A DNA stretch of 64,000 nucleotides from contig JADANN010000127.1 in the NCBI GenBank assembly GCA_018806985.1, positions 34,736 through 98,735 of the forward strand, in the 5' to 3' direction. The notes beneath the pieces were generated by a model. The model did no database searches and was not told where the DNA came from. It worked only from the letters and a program-made list of their open reading frames with translations. Positions 22,635-33,300 of this stretch are shown here, piece after piece (the stretch's first letter is position 1; every line of letters begins with the position of its first letter). The stretch comes from Angiostrongylus vasorum. Lineage: Eukaryota > Nematoda > Chromadorea > Rhabditida > Metastrongylidae. A program made the translations under genes and the position numbers.

Positions 22635-23385
22635 TGCAGAAACCATCTATAATTAGAAGTAAATGTGGAGATGAATTACCTGTGAGGGAGACAGTCTAGA
22701 ATTCTTTTGCCTCTGCAGTATTTTTCCAAACCTTTCAAAGGGTAGTGCGCACTTAGAACCTCTTGATAATTATTACTGCAGTTGGTATGGGTAGTCATTA
22801 GCACCAATAGTAGTGTAGAGCATCACTATTCGCTGCGGTGGTGCAACGCTCAATCGCGTCAGGGCTCGGTCCGACCCGGCCGCTCCAACTATGGTCGCCT
22901 CAATTTGAGCTCTTGAAATTTGCACATAAATTTTCCGGTATGTGCTTGCTCATTGCAATCCACAAAAGTTGACGACTACCTGTCGTGAAGGCGTGGAAAT
23001 GCCCTATCACGGCAATCCCAGGAATTCTGGAAATACTTACTCCGGCAATATGGAGCAGCATACAGAAAGAAAGAATGAAGAAGAAAAGTCTTAAAACACC
23101 ACTCCAAGCAACATTTCAATCCGAGGCTTCGTAAATGATGTCTGCGAAGAGAAGAAGGGGAATGCTAGAAGCGCTTGAACGTGCTCAGTATATGATGTCG
23201 TATCGTGTTAAAAATTTGATTGTGGTGCACATTACAGACGGCCCAGACCGATTCGAGCCTAAATAGCGTGCGTAAGGAGAAAGAACCATTTAAATCTAGT
23301 CTCACCTCTTTTTAAAGAGGTTACGACAAAGTAATTTTTGCCAAAGTTATCGAAACGAAAGTTATTCGAATAAAAACAAACTTTC
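22635..23385 (+). mobile_element. tRNA-derived SINE-like repeat, copy F2
   Basis: Close copy of F1 (4,113). Box A-like TTCGCTGCGGTGGTGC is intact and box B has one change, GGTCCGACC at 22,867-22,875. It lies in intron 3 of the family N pseudogene. Unlike F1 it has no PLE inserted after its 3' part. Confidence 0.65.
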
Positions 23386-23474
23386 TAAAAATTCTGCTTC
23401 GGCGATAGTGTTTTAAGTGCCTTAAAACATTGTCCTGAAATCGTTTTAACATTTAACACAGTTTCCTCATACAA

Positions 23475-23865
23475 GAGAAGGCGGATAGCATAGTGGCATT
23501 GATGTCTATCATTGCGAGCATGGTGCTTGCTCGATTACACTCCAGGCCCACCAAGCCTCTGATCTCTCCCAGATTGGCCAAATGGTGCCGGACTCGGCCA
23601 CAAAGGAACAACTTTCTCCAATTTAAATGTGAGGGCTTCAGCTCGACAATTTCGGGACTCCAAAAAAGTCGACCCGACCAACATTCTGCGACATTCGAGG
23701 TGAAATCAAAATCTTCAAGGAGCAGCAGGAGTCACACGCAAAATTTAGAAAACCTAAGTGGCTGATGTATGTGAAGAATAAAATTGAATATGAGAAGTGC
23801 TGAGATCCGCACAGTGGACGTGAAGAAAAGACAGCTCGTATGAAATGAAATAAAAAAATTTCCAA
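23475..23865 (+). mobile_element. tRNA-type SINE, copy S4
   Basis: Head AGGCGGATAGCATAGTGGC and box B-like CTTGCTCGATTAC, then CCAGGCCCACCAAGCC. The body includes GACATTCGAGGTGAAATC. The tail is CACAGTGGACGTGAAGAAAA with an A-rich end. It sits in intron 3 of the pseudogene, at the same place as S3 in copy A. Confidence 0.78.
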
Positions 23866-24405
23866 CGACCAGCTTCCCATCAACCTCGGCACTAATGAAA
23901 TAGTTGATCAATTTATGCATTGTTCGAAAGAATTTATACAAGCGGAACAAAAAATTGGAAAAAAACACATAGAGTTGCCGATAAAAAACTATTTGTCAGG
24001 CTTGTCCGCTTTTGAGTTGAAGCAAACGTCTGTGTTTAGATCTTACTTGCAGTTAATGGAGTTCGCTGAAATGGTGATGCCACACTGAATAATCATCGGG
24101 AACACGGCGACTGCTTTATGCAATGCAGTGGTTGCAGCAATGATGTGTCGGCTAAACAATGCCATGATGGTCGGACGCATTCCTGACACGCACTTGTCGA
24201 TTTCCTGAAGCCCTCACGGTTTTGGCTTACTTATCTTTCCACACAAATTCACTTTAAAAAGGAAGAAGCGTGTAGACAACAAACGTCATCATGGCGAGAT
24301 TGGTCGAGAGAAGTGTGGCAAAGTGTGGTGAACAGAGCAGTTCGAATGCTGGCATCTGGTCCATTTGGAACGAACTTCGCCTCAGCATTTGCAACCGTCA
24401 ACTTA

Positions 24406-25315
24406 AACGCGAGTTTAACTGTAAAGCGTTCGGAATAAGCTATGCCGCCGTTAAGTTCATAGTGGTAATGAAGTTCTAACTCAAAAAATGTGCTCGATCG
24501 TTAGACCTACGAGAAAAACAAAGTTGAGTTTAAAGTGTGATAAATCACCAATGATGTCCTTGTAAGTCGACTGAGAACTTCTGCAAACACGAAGTGGCCT
24601 GGAAAAATCTCCAAGTTCAAAACATTTAAAAACTGCTCCATCCTCAGCTGGCGGTAGCTCAAAAAACTCGTAAAAACTGAAATACGCTGCAAAAATAATA
24701 AAAAATTTAAAACAACTAGTCTTACTATGAAACAATAAGCATGGGATGGATAGAGTGCTACTTCGTTGTTCCTCCTCTCGCTTGCTTACTACCCCTCATC
24801 TCTCACGGGTCGGCATGTTTGCATCGAATTTCACAGAAACAGAAACTCTGATTGAATTTGTTGGTAAGCAAACGAGTTTCACTGTGCTAGCCAAATATAC
24901 AACAAGCAATTTCTAAGATGTTTGATGGAATCAAATGCTTGGCTCAAAGAGAAATTGCTCAACTACGAACGCCGTGTTTTTTCATCGTTGTTGATATTCT
25001 ATACAAATTCAAACAAAGGTGCATTCGTCGCTTTTTAAGAAATGGTCATATTTGGTGGTTTAGAGCTGATTGGATAACCTTAAAAAGAAACTTTGTCTGT
25101 TCTTTCTCCTTTACATCCATCTTTGGACTTCCTATTTTTTTATCGTTGTTTATTGAGTTCATACATTTAAAAAACTGCCCCATCTTCAGCACACGGTAGG
25201 TGAAAAGAATCGTAAAAAATGAAATACCCTGTAAAAAACAGTAAAAGATTTAGAATAATTAGCTTTAGTGTGATGTCCATGAAAAAAGTTCTGCTGCAGA
25301 ACAACAATTAAGAGA
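24406..25315 (+). repeat. Family N 3' flank and repeat E, copy 2
   Basis: It aligns with 7,048-7,963. From 24,918 the E repeat has an open frame of 93 codons with REIAQLRTPCF, FLRNGHIWWFRADWITL. About 25,150-25,315 repeats the flank sequence seen at 24,600-24,735, so E has been copied here in tandem. No domain is recognised. Confidence 0.68.
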
Positions 25316-26130
25316 AACACGGGATGGATACAGTGCTATTTCGTTATTCCTTCTCTCGCTTGCCTACTACCCTTCGTCTCTCACGTTTCGGCAAGTTTGC
25401 ACCAAATTCCATAAAGCTCTAAAAGCTCTCGGCATTGAACAATCTCTGTAGGATGCGCCATGCCTTCGACTTCGTTAAGTATCGATGGAGGTAATTCAAT
25501 GCATATCTGGTCTTTGCAATGACTCGCGGTGGCCTACCGATGTATCAAGCCAGTGCTGCTATCCTCCCAGAGAAGTCTGGTAATAATTTGCCGACACGGG
25601 AGGGAAGGAAGGCTTGGTGAGCCATGGGCGCGGAGATCGATTCTACGTGTGTGTCACAGTGGCGCCTCCAACCACTGCGCCACACGGGCTCCTACCAAAT
25701 TCCATTGAAACAGAAAAAGTGATTTAATTTGTATGTGAGCAGACAAGTTTTACTGTGCGAGCCAAATAAATAACAAGCAATTTCTAAGATGTTTGGTAGA
25801 ATCAAGTGCATGACGAAAAGAGAAATTGCTCAACTACGAACGCCTTGTTTTTCATTGTTGTGGAAATGCTATAGAAAATCAAACAAAAATGCACTCAGCG
25901 CTTTTTTGAAAAATGGTCATATTTGGTGGTTTAGAGCTGATTGGATAACTTTGAGGGAAAAAGACCTCTGTCATGTTCTGACCATCTTTGTATTTTCAAT
26001 TTTTTGTCGTCTTTCATTTTTTTCGTATTTGATCTTTGTTATTTACCTGAAAACCGTTCGTTCCGGATAACGGTTTCTAAATGACTGTAGAACGCATCCA
26101 AATTTCTCTCACCGTCTGCACGATTTGGCG
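25316..26130 (+). repeat. Repeat E, copy 3, split by a SINE
   Basis: Tandem neighbour of E copy 2. It is interrupted at 25,413-25,693 by a SINE with target duplication. The second half has an open frame from 25,789 with REIAQLRTPCF and FLKNGHIWWFRADWIT, close to copy 2. The conserved peptide words could mean that E carries a decayed coding exon, but two copies this close may simply not have diverged. Confidence 0.68.
25413..25693 (-). mobile_element. tRNA-derived SINE with target-site duplication
   Basis: Flanked by identical 12-mers ACCAAATTCCAT at 25,401-25,412 and 25,694-25,705. On the minus strand the head is GTGTGGCGCAGTGGTTGG (box A-like, 25,668-25,685). GAATCGATCTCC (box B-like, 25,632-25,643) follows, then CTCACCAAGCC and ATTACCAGACTTCTCTGG. 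The body words match the S-type SINEs, while the head and the 3' half differ. The insert is 281 bp. Confidence 0.85.
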
Positions 26131-26289
26131 AGCAACAACAGGTGGTGGCGGCTTAATTTGTGACAGGGAAAGTTGGAGATGGAGTTGAACCAAGTTTGAC
26201 GATATGATTTCCTATGAACTGGCTAGATAGAAAATAGACGAGCGTCGGATAAAGCCGATTTATCCTGCTTGTGAGAAATTCTGCACTAT

Positions 26290-27265
26290 GAATGACAAGG
26301 GGTCCGTTCATTTAATTGGCCTTTGTCCGTCTTCCTGTTTTTCATTTCTTGTTGACCGGTCACAAGGAACTTGGTCGAACCAGCGGAAACCGTGAAGGTC
26401 GCGTGGAAACTGTGGTGAAGAAACGGTTAGTCGATAGCAACGACTATCAGCTATGTTATGGTGGCTTTGCTACTAACATATTTATTGTTAAACCAGGAAC
26501 TAACGAGGCACAAAAAAATTCTGCTCAATTTCGTAGCCTAAATGGAAAGCTCAAACACGGATGCATAAGAACGAAAACAAATCCTATAAATCTCTACGAG
26601 GTATTCTTGTTGAAATAACACTGCCTCAGTTTCTTATTCATTGCCTGCTTTCACTCGTGGCAAAGTGGTGCATTAAATACAAGTAGGAGCATGCTGAGAT
26701 ATCAACGGAACTTGCAACCTTAGGTGAGTTTTCAATAAGTGACTACCTTTCAGGGAGAGAAAACAAAAGCCTCAGTTGGGATGAGGGTTGCACTTCAGTC
26801 ATCGGAAAGGGTAAATGAGGCTTCGAAGACCAATTAGGGGTTCCATGTTTTGCTGATGCCCAAGAATCCTTAGAGTTGCACTCGTTGCGTTGAGGCGGTT
26901 TGATACCCTGAGGAAGTCGCCGAGCACCCAATCACGACAACAACAACAACAACATCTGCTAACAACCTCGCGTCACCTCAGAAAGGGAAGTTCAGAAGGC
27001 TTCCATAAGTTAATTATTAACGCCAAAGTACATAAAAAGTCGATCACTCGAACTAAGCGATAGACTCTCATCCATGCACCTGAGAAGGCAAGTCTACGTA
27101 AAAAATAGCCGTGTTGAGAAAAACAAGTGGGTGGATTGGAAAACTTCCACCAAGAGTGTTATGGTAAATGAAAGAAATTCTCCATCTAGGCGGTCACATC
27201 ATCTGATCTACCTTTAAATATAACCAGAAAGTCAGTTTGATTTATTGAACTGGTGAAGAATGTAA
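26290..27265 (+). mobile_element. L-D element, copy 2 (PLE-like tail)
   Basis: Plus-strand copy of the element at 8,399-9,355. The open frame 26,316-26,618 (100 codons) contains HKELGRTSGNREGRVETVVK, GGFATNIFIVKPGTN. The tail has GATACCCTGAGGAAGTCGCC, a CAA run from about 26,937, CCTCGCGTCACCTCAG and TTAATTATTAACGCC. The order of words matches other PLE tails. The protein part is not recognised as RT or endonuclease. Confidence 0.62.
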
Positions 27266-27401
27266 TTTTAGGAGTTCGTCCTCCGACTAAAGTAAGAAGC
27301 AAAATCCTCCTGGAAGCCAAATATCCAGGGTCAAGTAATGACAATTTTGACTTATTATTTACTGCCTACTCTTTTTAGCGGCAGAGCATATATTGCGAAA
27401 T

Positions 27402-27722
27402 ATAACTTTAATGATGCTGAGGTATTTGCAAAACTCCGGACCGCAAGTATCTACGGTGGGGAACGAACGCGCCATTGTCCTTTCCGGGGAGTACCGCGCT
27501 CACCACCACACCAGGCTAGTCCTTCGTTTCGCCTGTCTCTCAGCTAGTTCTATTGACCTTTTGCCATCAGCAATCACCGGGCAGCGGGATTGATCTGGCG
27601 GGCCAAATCGGCAACGAACCCAGGACAAGAGGGCTATAGGGTAAAGGACAATAACGCGTTCGTTCCCCACCGCAAACACCTGCGGTTCGGGTTTTGCAAA
27701 TATCTCAGCATCGTTGAAGTTT
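27402..27722. mobile_element. MITE-like inverted-repeat element I, copy 1
   Basis: Two inverted arms of about 85 bp (27,402-27,487 and 27,634-27,722) share GATGCTGAG, TTTGCAAAACTCCGGACCGC, CGGTGGGGAACGAACGCG and a centre of about 145 bp. No transposase is encoded. Single-arm or rearranged copies are at 28,918, 51,386, 55,797 and 55,985. The family looks like a foldback or MITE-type non-autonomous element. Target duplication is unclear. Confidence 0.72.
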
Positions 27723-28129
27723 ATAATAACATTTCAAACATTTTTTTTAGCCGAGGGACAGAAAATTCGAAGTAAATAGAGTTTCTCTTTGCTCACCATC
27801 TCAGTATACTTTCGCAACATTCGAATTCTAGAGATTCGGACTGACGATTGAGGAATGTTAGAATAAATAACCGAGCAATTCTTTCTTGTTAATAGTTATA
27901 TCCCATCAAAGAAGCTTTCCATGACATCTCTTAAAAATGCTCATCTCAGCTTCCATATTCACTAAATAAGAAGAAAAAACAAATAGGTTTCGTCAAATAT
28001 TCTCTTCCTTTTTGTCATCTCTAACCTCAACATCTGTTAGAGACATGTCATGGATCATCTTTCCATTTCCTTTCACGTTCAGTTGTTCACGTTAATCAGT
28101 TGATAATAATTTGTTTTTCAACCGACAAC
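27723..28129. other. Unassigned
   Basis: AT-rich DNA without recognised repeats or coding signs, between the inverted-repeat element and the H repeat. Confidence 0.4.
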
Positions 28130-28917
28130 CCACCTTGTAGCAGTCGGTACTTTGTTAGCAAACACACGGCGAATAACAAGCAATAATTTTGAAATCTACC
28201 GTCATTTAACTTCGGCACTCTAATAATCACCACCACCAGACACGACAGGCTCATCAAGCTTTCTACCAGTCCGCGCTCTCATAATTGCTACCAGAATTGT
28301 TTGAAATATTGACAACACCGACATGTAAAATTCGTATGCTAGCGCAAGTCACTCTGCAGCATTCAGTCATCTCTGAGACTGTTGAAAAATCGAATGCATG
28401 GCGGGCTTCTAAGGAAGCTTCTAAGGAACTGATTAATTCGCAGAGGTTTTTCCATTCGTATACCACGTTTCCTTCAAGGTTCTGCTTGAAGGATGTTGAC
28501 AAAACCTTTTTTGAAGACTGTTGACCTAATTATTGTTGTCAACGTTGCTATTTCAGAATCTACTCCTCTCTATTACTCAATTGATATTCTTATGGCAACG
28601 ATAAATCGTTTCGTTCAATCCAGAGCTGTGGAAACTCATTGACTGTCACCCCTGAAGAGCAGCAGCAACCTAGAAATTGATTTATTGGGCATTTTGCATT
28701 TGGTACACCGAGTCGCATTAACATAATCACGGTTTTGATCTTAGTTTACTGTATGTAAAAGTGAAACAACACCACTCACTGACCGAACACTCGTTGGTAC
28801 TAAGCATTTTCCCATCTACATTTGTTCGAAGACAGCTAGTTATAAAAAGTGTAGAAGATTTTCTTAGTATTCTAGAACTGTGGACCTGTTCACATAATGT
28901 GTAAACGAACTTTAGAT
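28130..28917 (-). repeat. H repeat, arm 1 (inverted relative to 36,405-37,195)
   Basis: This aligns over nearly its whole length with 36,405-37,195 in the opposite orientation. Landmarks: CCGCGCTCTCATAATTGCTA, ACATGTAAAATTCGTATGC, CATTCAGTCATCTCTGAGA. Frames on both strands stay open in part: minus SNNSGSNYESAD, TECC, VVYEWKNLCELI; plus INSQRFFHSYTTFPSRFCLK. The second strand's frame continues after a shift as VVNVAISESTPL. Which frame, if any, was coding is undecided. Confidence 0.75.
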
Positions 28918-29047
28918 TCAACGAAGCTGAGATATTTGCAAAACTCTGGACCGCAGGTGCCTCCCCGGAAAGGATAATAGCGCGTTCGCTCCCCACCGTA
29001 GACACCTGCGGTCCGGAGTTTTGCAAACATCTCAGCATCATTAAAGT
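28918..29047. mobile_element. MITE-like element I, copy 2 (collapsed)
   Basis: Arms GATATTTGCAAAACTCTGGACC and its complement at 28,996-29,046 flank a short centre with CCCCGGAAAGGATAATAGCG. Most of the left arm's inner half is deleted. It directly abuts the H repeat. Confidence 0.7.
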
Positions 29048-30334
29048 CAAGTGATGATTCAGCTTACGATAAGATACGCAAAACCTCGGAATTTGGTATC
29101 GTCCAAACACACTGCAAGACAGAATTCACTTAATAATTTTTGGCTCTCGTCTGGAGGATCCAATGTAGCCTACTGTAATCGTGGACTTTTAACGAAGCGG
29201 CTAGAGAGAAAAGTGATAGCTGATAATAAATGTGCTTCTTAGAGGAGGGAAGTTGAAAACGCTTTGGCTTTCAAGCCTGGTCGATAATGAGCTCTCCTTC
29301 GTCAGGTCCTAGCGACATGATAACGATGGGGCCCATTCCGGTCAGTGCCGAAAAGAACGAGTCTCTTAATTAGCTTTTGTTCATTCCATTCTGATTAAGA
29401 ATTATCGCTTATTGAAGGTGCGTAGGTTATTTCAACATTGACTCGCACGAAAATGAACAACAAAGCGCCAATCCGAAGATGTGCTTTGTAATCTTTCCAT
29501 TCGAAAACATCGGTTAGTATATGTTCAGTTAAAAGGAAAGTTATTTTTTGATGTTATTAGCCAACTCTCGAAATGACATATTAAGAGTTCCAAACCCAGA
29601 CATTCGTAGGATCGCTGCAGGTTAAAATTGATTTCCACGCTTCTTTTGACAGGTTGAGAAATATGAGCGCCAGAAATAATCATTCGTTGAAATTGTTATC
29701 AGAAATATAGAAGCATCCATTGCTCCCTGCTTTCTTGCTGAAACACCGCGGATCTGAAAAGCGGTAGCAACTTCACCAGTGGGCCTAGTTATGCTGATCT
29801 ATTAATGGTAAGGTTAAAGAACCATTCTGCGAAATGCTTAGAGAATTTCTTTAACTAAAGCGAAAAATGAAATAGGTTATCAAGTGCGTTAACTTGGAGG
29901 TTTTCAGGGCTTTTTCAATTTTAGTGAAATGTTATTTTCATGAGCACAATTTAATGGCATTTTGGGTGGCAGCTCTCTAGCGAGTATTTTAACGCCAAAG
30001 AGAGGTCGGTTACAGTACGAGTGGTCTGTTCATTTCGACTGTTTGCCATCTGTCCTCCCAGTGAAACAAATTCACTTTGGTATTATGGTTAGTTTTTTAC
30101 ATAAATTAGCAGACACAACCCTTGTATGAAAACTTTCACTCAACTAACGCTTCGGCGCCTTCGGTTTCTTCAGAGCAGCGATGATTAACGCCGGTGGCGA
30201 ACAGCTGGCAGTTGTCGCGATGTGGTGTTGGCACTTTATTTCAAAGTCTCGGTTACGTCTTTATATCTTATGCATACCCAATGAAGTGTCTTGTTCTTTA
30301 TAAAATTGTTTCATACGCATGCAGAGTGGTATAT
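29048..30334. other. Mostly unassigned, with PLE-end relics
   Basis: 29,330-29,410 has a short inverted match to 63,170-63,215 (AACGAGTCTCTTAATTAGCTT). On the minus strand at 30,135-30,178 lies CTGAAGA followed by a hairpin and GAAGCGTTAGTTGAG, a degenerate hammerhead-like motif. Around 29,250-29,330 there is a weaker relic. No gene is recognised. Confidence 0.45.
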
Positions 30335-33300
30335 TCACGTATTCACTGCTTCGCGCTATACACGACGCCGTTCCAGTTACAAGACTAGACCGTAGCAGAA
30401 GTTAAGAAGTAAACTCTTTAAGGTCGTCAAGCAGTTGTGTCTCTGCCTTTTTTTCCTTATTTGTCGCCTCACAGTCCATTTATAGAGGCGGTCGAGCGTG
30501 GACTCCAATATCGCAATAAGGTCCGATACAAGACGGCTACTGTTTGGAGAATCACAACTATTCAATCACCTGCATCACCTGTAGTCCAGTTGATCGTCGA
30601 GTGACTAAAGCGGGTGAAGTAAATCTTCCGTTTTTTCTCCGTCGCGTGCAAGAGTAGCCCAGTGGGTTCTGCTCCCTCTAGGAACTCGTCGGGCATCATA
30701 TCTTTCGTAGAGGCTCTTCGTGAAGAACTCTGACCATCGGGTCGGTGGTCTCCCTGCAGTACGTTTGACATCCTGAGGAATCCAGTTATCAACGGCTGCT
30801 GTCCAACGGTTGTCATTCATACGTATTACGTGTCCACCCCACTTTACCTTTGACCGTTTGGCCTGCAAAACTACAGCTTTGACTTTTGATCGTTGACGCA
30901 GGTCGGAGCCTTGAATCCCTTCCCCTAGTTGTGTGACGCGGAACACTCCTAGCATCCGTTCAGCAAACACGAGGTGTTATTTTATTTCTTTATTTACGTA
31001 AATGCTGACGGATCGGCGGATTTCGCCTTCCTCAGAGCCTGGAAAGGTCATGTTGACTGCGATCTACATGGCCAAACGCCTCCATAACCAAACAGAGAAA
31101 ATGCTGAACCAAAAATTTCAATCACATTGAACACAGAACCTTTGCACACTCACCGCTTTCTATGAGTCAATAGAAAGTCGGACGTGGGACTTACTCGTAG
31201 CATCGTCCTTTCGACTGAACGTTCAATAACACTAAGTGGTTTTTCGTCCTGTTTACATAACGACCAGGTTTCTGACGCACACGCAAACGCAGGAAGTACT
31301 GTTGAGTCGAAAAGGTGGTCACGGAATCGGGTGTTGCTTGTTCTCTTCACTACATCCTCGATGCTCTTGAGAGCTCCCCAAGCCGCTTGTTTCCTTCTGC
31401 TATGAAGCTAAGTCGTTAATCATGTTGAATTTTCGAACCTAGATACACATAACTGTAGCACTCGGATATACTCGTCCCATTTGAGCTTGAATGGAGCATG
31501 AAAAACCAATCCGTTCCGAATGACCATCGTTTTTGCGAGATTTAATCGAAAACCAATCCTTCCACAGAATTCATCAAAGTCTGGCAGCATTTGTTCGGCT
31601 TGGATAATGTTTGGTGTTATAGCACGATGTCATCAGCAAAGCGAAGATGGTGTAACTGCCGACCATCGATTTTTCACACCTATGTTGTCGCATCCCAATG
31701 TTCGCATAAGGTTCTCGAAGGTGGAGGTAAATAATTTTGGCGAGATGGTATCGTCTTGCCTAACCACTATTCTGACGTAAATGTTAATATCGTTGTGGAA
31801 TGGCGATATCTTGGTTGTGAAATTTTTATACAGCTCACAAAGATTGTTTATGTACTGACTAGGAACTCTTTGACTGTCAGGGGATTCCATGACTGCTTCC
31901 ATCTCATTTGGGTCAAAGGCCTTCTTTAAATCGATGAAAGTGCGAGAGAGCGCACTTTTGAGCCCTCGCGATACGTCATTGAGTCTTGTTATCATGTGGA
32001 TGTGGTCCACCGAACTTAATCCTTTTCGAAACCCTGCTTGCTCACATGGCTGTCCTTCATTCAGTGTTCTGTCAATCCTGTTTAGGGAGACTCGAGTGAA
32101 AAGTTTGTAGACGACAGAGAGCAGGCAGATTGGGGAGATAGATGCCGATATCGTGTAGCTCACCCCCTCTTGAATAATAACACGGTCTTGCTGGTATTCC
32201 ACTGAGTAGGGATCTTGTATTCAGAGAGGTAACGTGTGAACAGCCGTGCCAGCGTGTTTACGAGGACTGGCGGAAGATTCTTCAAGTGTTCTGCTCTTAT
32301 CCTGTCCGGACCTGGTGCTGTTTGATTTTCCACCGACGAAATGGCATGCCAGATTTTGGAAGGGAGAACCAGTGGTACAACATATCCATCCGCTTTATTT
32401 TCATATGGTGGGAGGTGAACATGGCTATCGAAGAGATCTGAGTAGTATTCGTGAATAATTTTCTCCATTGCCTTTTTTGGACGTTGTAACTGTGCCGTCT
32501 GGGCGTCGGAGTACAATCATTTTGGTCTTGTAGCTGGCGAAGCTTCGGTGGGCTTTTGCGAATGCTTTTCCCAGTTTCTGCAGCTTCGACCATTTACTGC
32601 TGCTCTTCTCTTTTTAAAGATTTTCTTTTATTGCCTGTCTGCATTGTTTTGCAAGTACGGAAGTTAGTTCACGGTTGCCTGCAGCTTGTGCGATTCCTCG
32701 CTGGCGTATCAGTTCGAGTGTTTCTGCAGGCAGACGTCATTTTGTGACTTTGGGAATTCTCAGCTTTTATAGAGTTAAAGTGAAGATGTTGAATGAAGCG
32801 ATCACATTTCTCGTTGATGTTATCGACGACGGCATCTTCACAACAGCCGACTAATGAATTGAATGAGTCCCAGTTTGTGGTGGTTCTGGGACTTCGGTTT
32901 TTGCATTTAGCTGCTTTTTCTCAATTCTGGAAGAAATGGAATCTTGCACGAAGGGCGATGGGCTAATCCATTGTAGAATTTTTGTGACAACAGGAACATC
33001 GGTTAGGCAAGACCTTCTATTTGGTGTGATGCGGTCTATTTCGTTATGCTACTCATCATTGGAAGACTTCCATGTTCAACGTTGAGTGTGGGGCTTTTGG
33101 AATTGCGAGATACCATGGATGTTCTTGGTCATCAGGATAAACTCAAAGAGCTGCTCACTCTATTCGTTCCATTCTAATCCGTGAGTCCCAATGTGACGTT
33201 CTTCAGAAGTCTCCAATGATGACCTTGAAGAATGTGTGGCCTTCTCTGTAGAGCTTCTCCAAGCCCATATACAACGCTTTCCACTTTTTCTTCCTCAAAG

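Larger units (their letters stand above)
21768..24405 (+). pseudogene. Nematode secreted family N, five-exon pseudogene (copy d)
   Basis: Exons follow splice phase. Exon 1 (21,768-21,853) has signal peptide MTRLLAVLIPLLTTAS, then a frame change to MMPPGQ. Exon 2 (22,060-22,208) has ARNFTDTSFTLPVAMVYST, SERGAQAFVSRLVMKA. Exon 3 (22,406-22,548) has VIDVFEQPGHSAGL, a frameshift, then LGQLTVQVSYSPLRC, NQPADMN. Exon 4 starts about 24,055, after CTTGCAG. It has a frameshift near its start and TGA in place of the Cys codon of PHC. Exon 5 (24,276-24,405) has TTNVIMA, then a frameshift, and TTA replaces the stop. Introns remain, so this is a duplicated rather than processed pseudogene, though some breaks could be assembly errors. 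Intron 3 is swollen by two SINE-type insertions. The signal peptide suggests a secreted product of unknown function. Confidence 0.75.

Noticed and set aside
23493..23765. Frames of 60-111 codons inside SINE copies (also 50,315, 52,074 minus, 57,813 minus)
   Set aside because: They lie over the tRNA-like head and SINE body. Frames recur only because the copies are similar.
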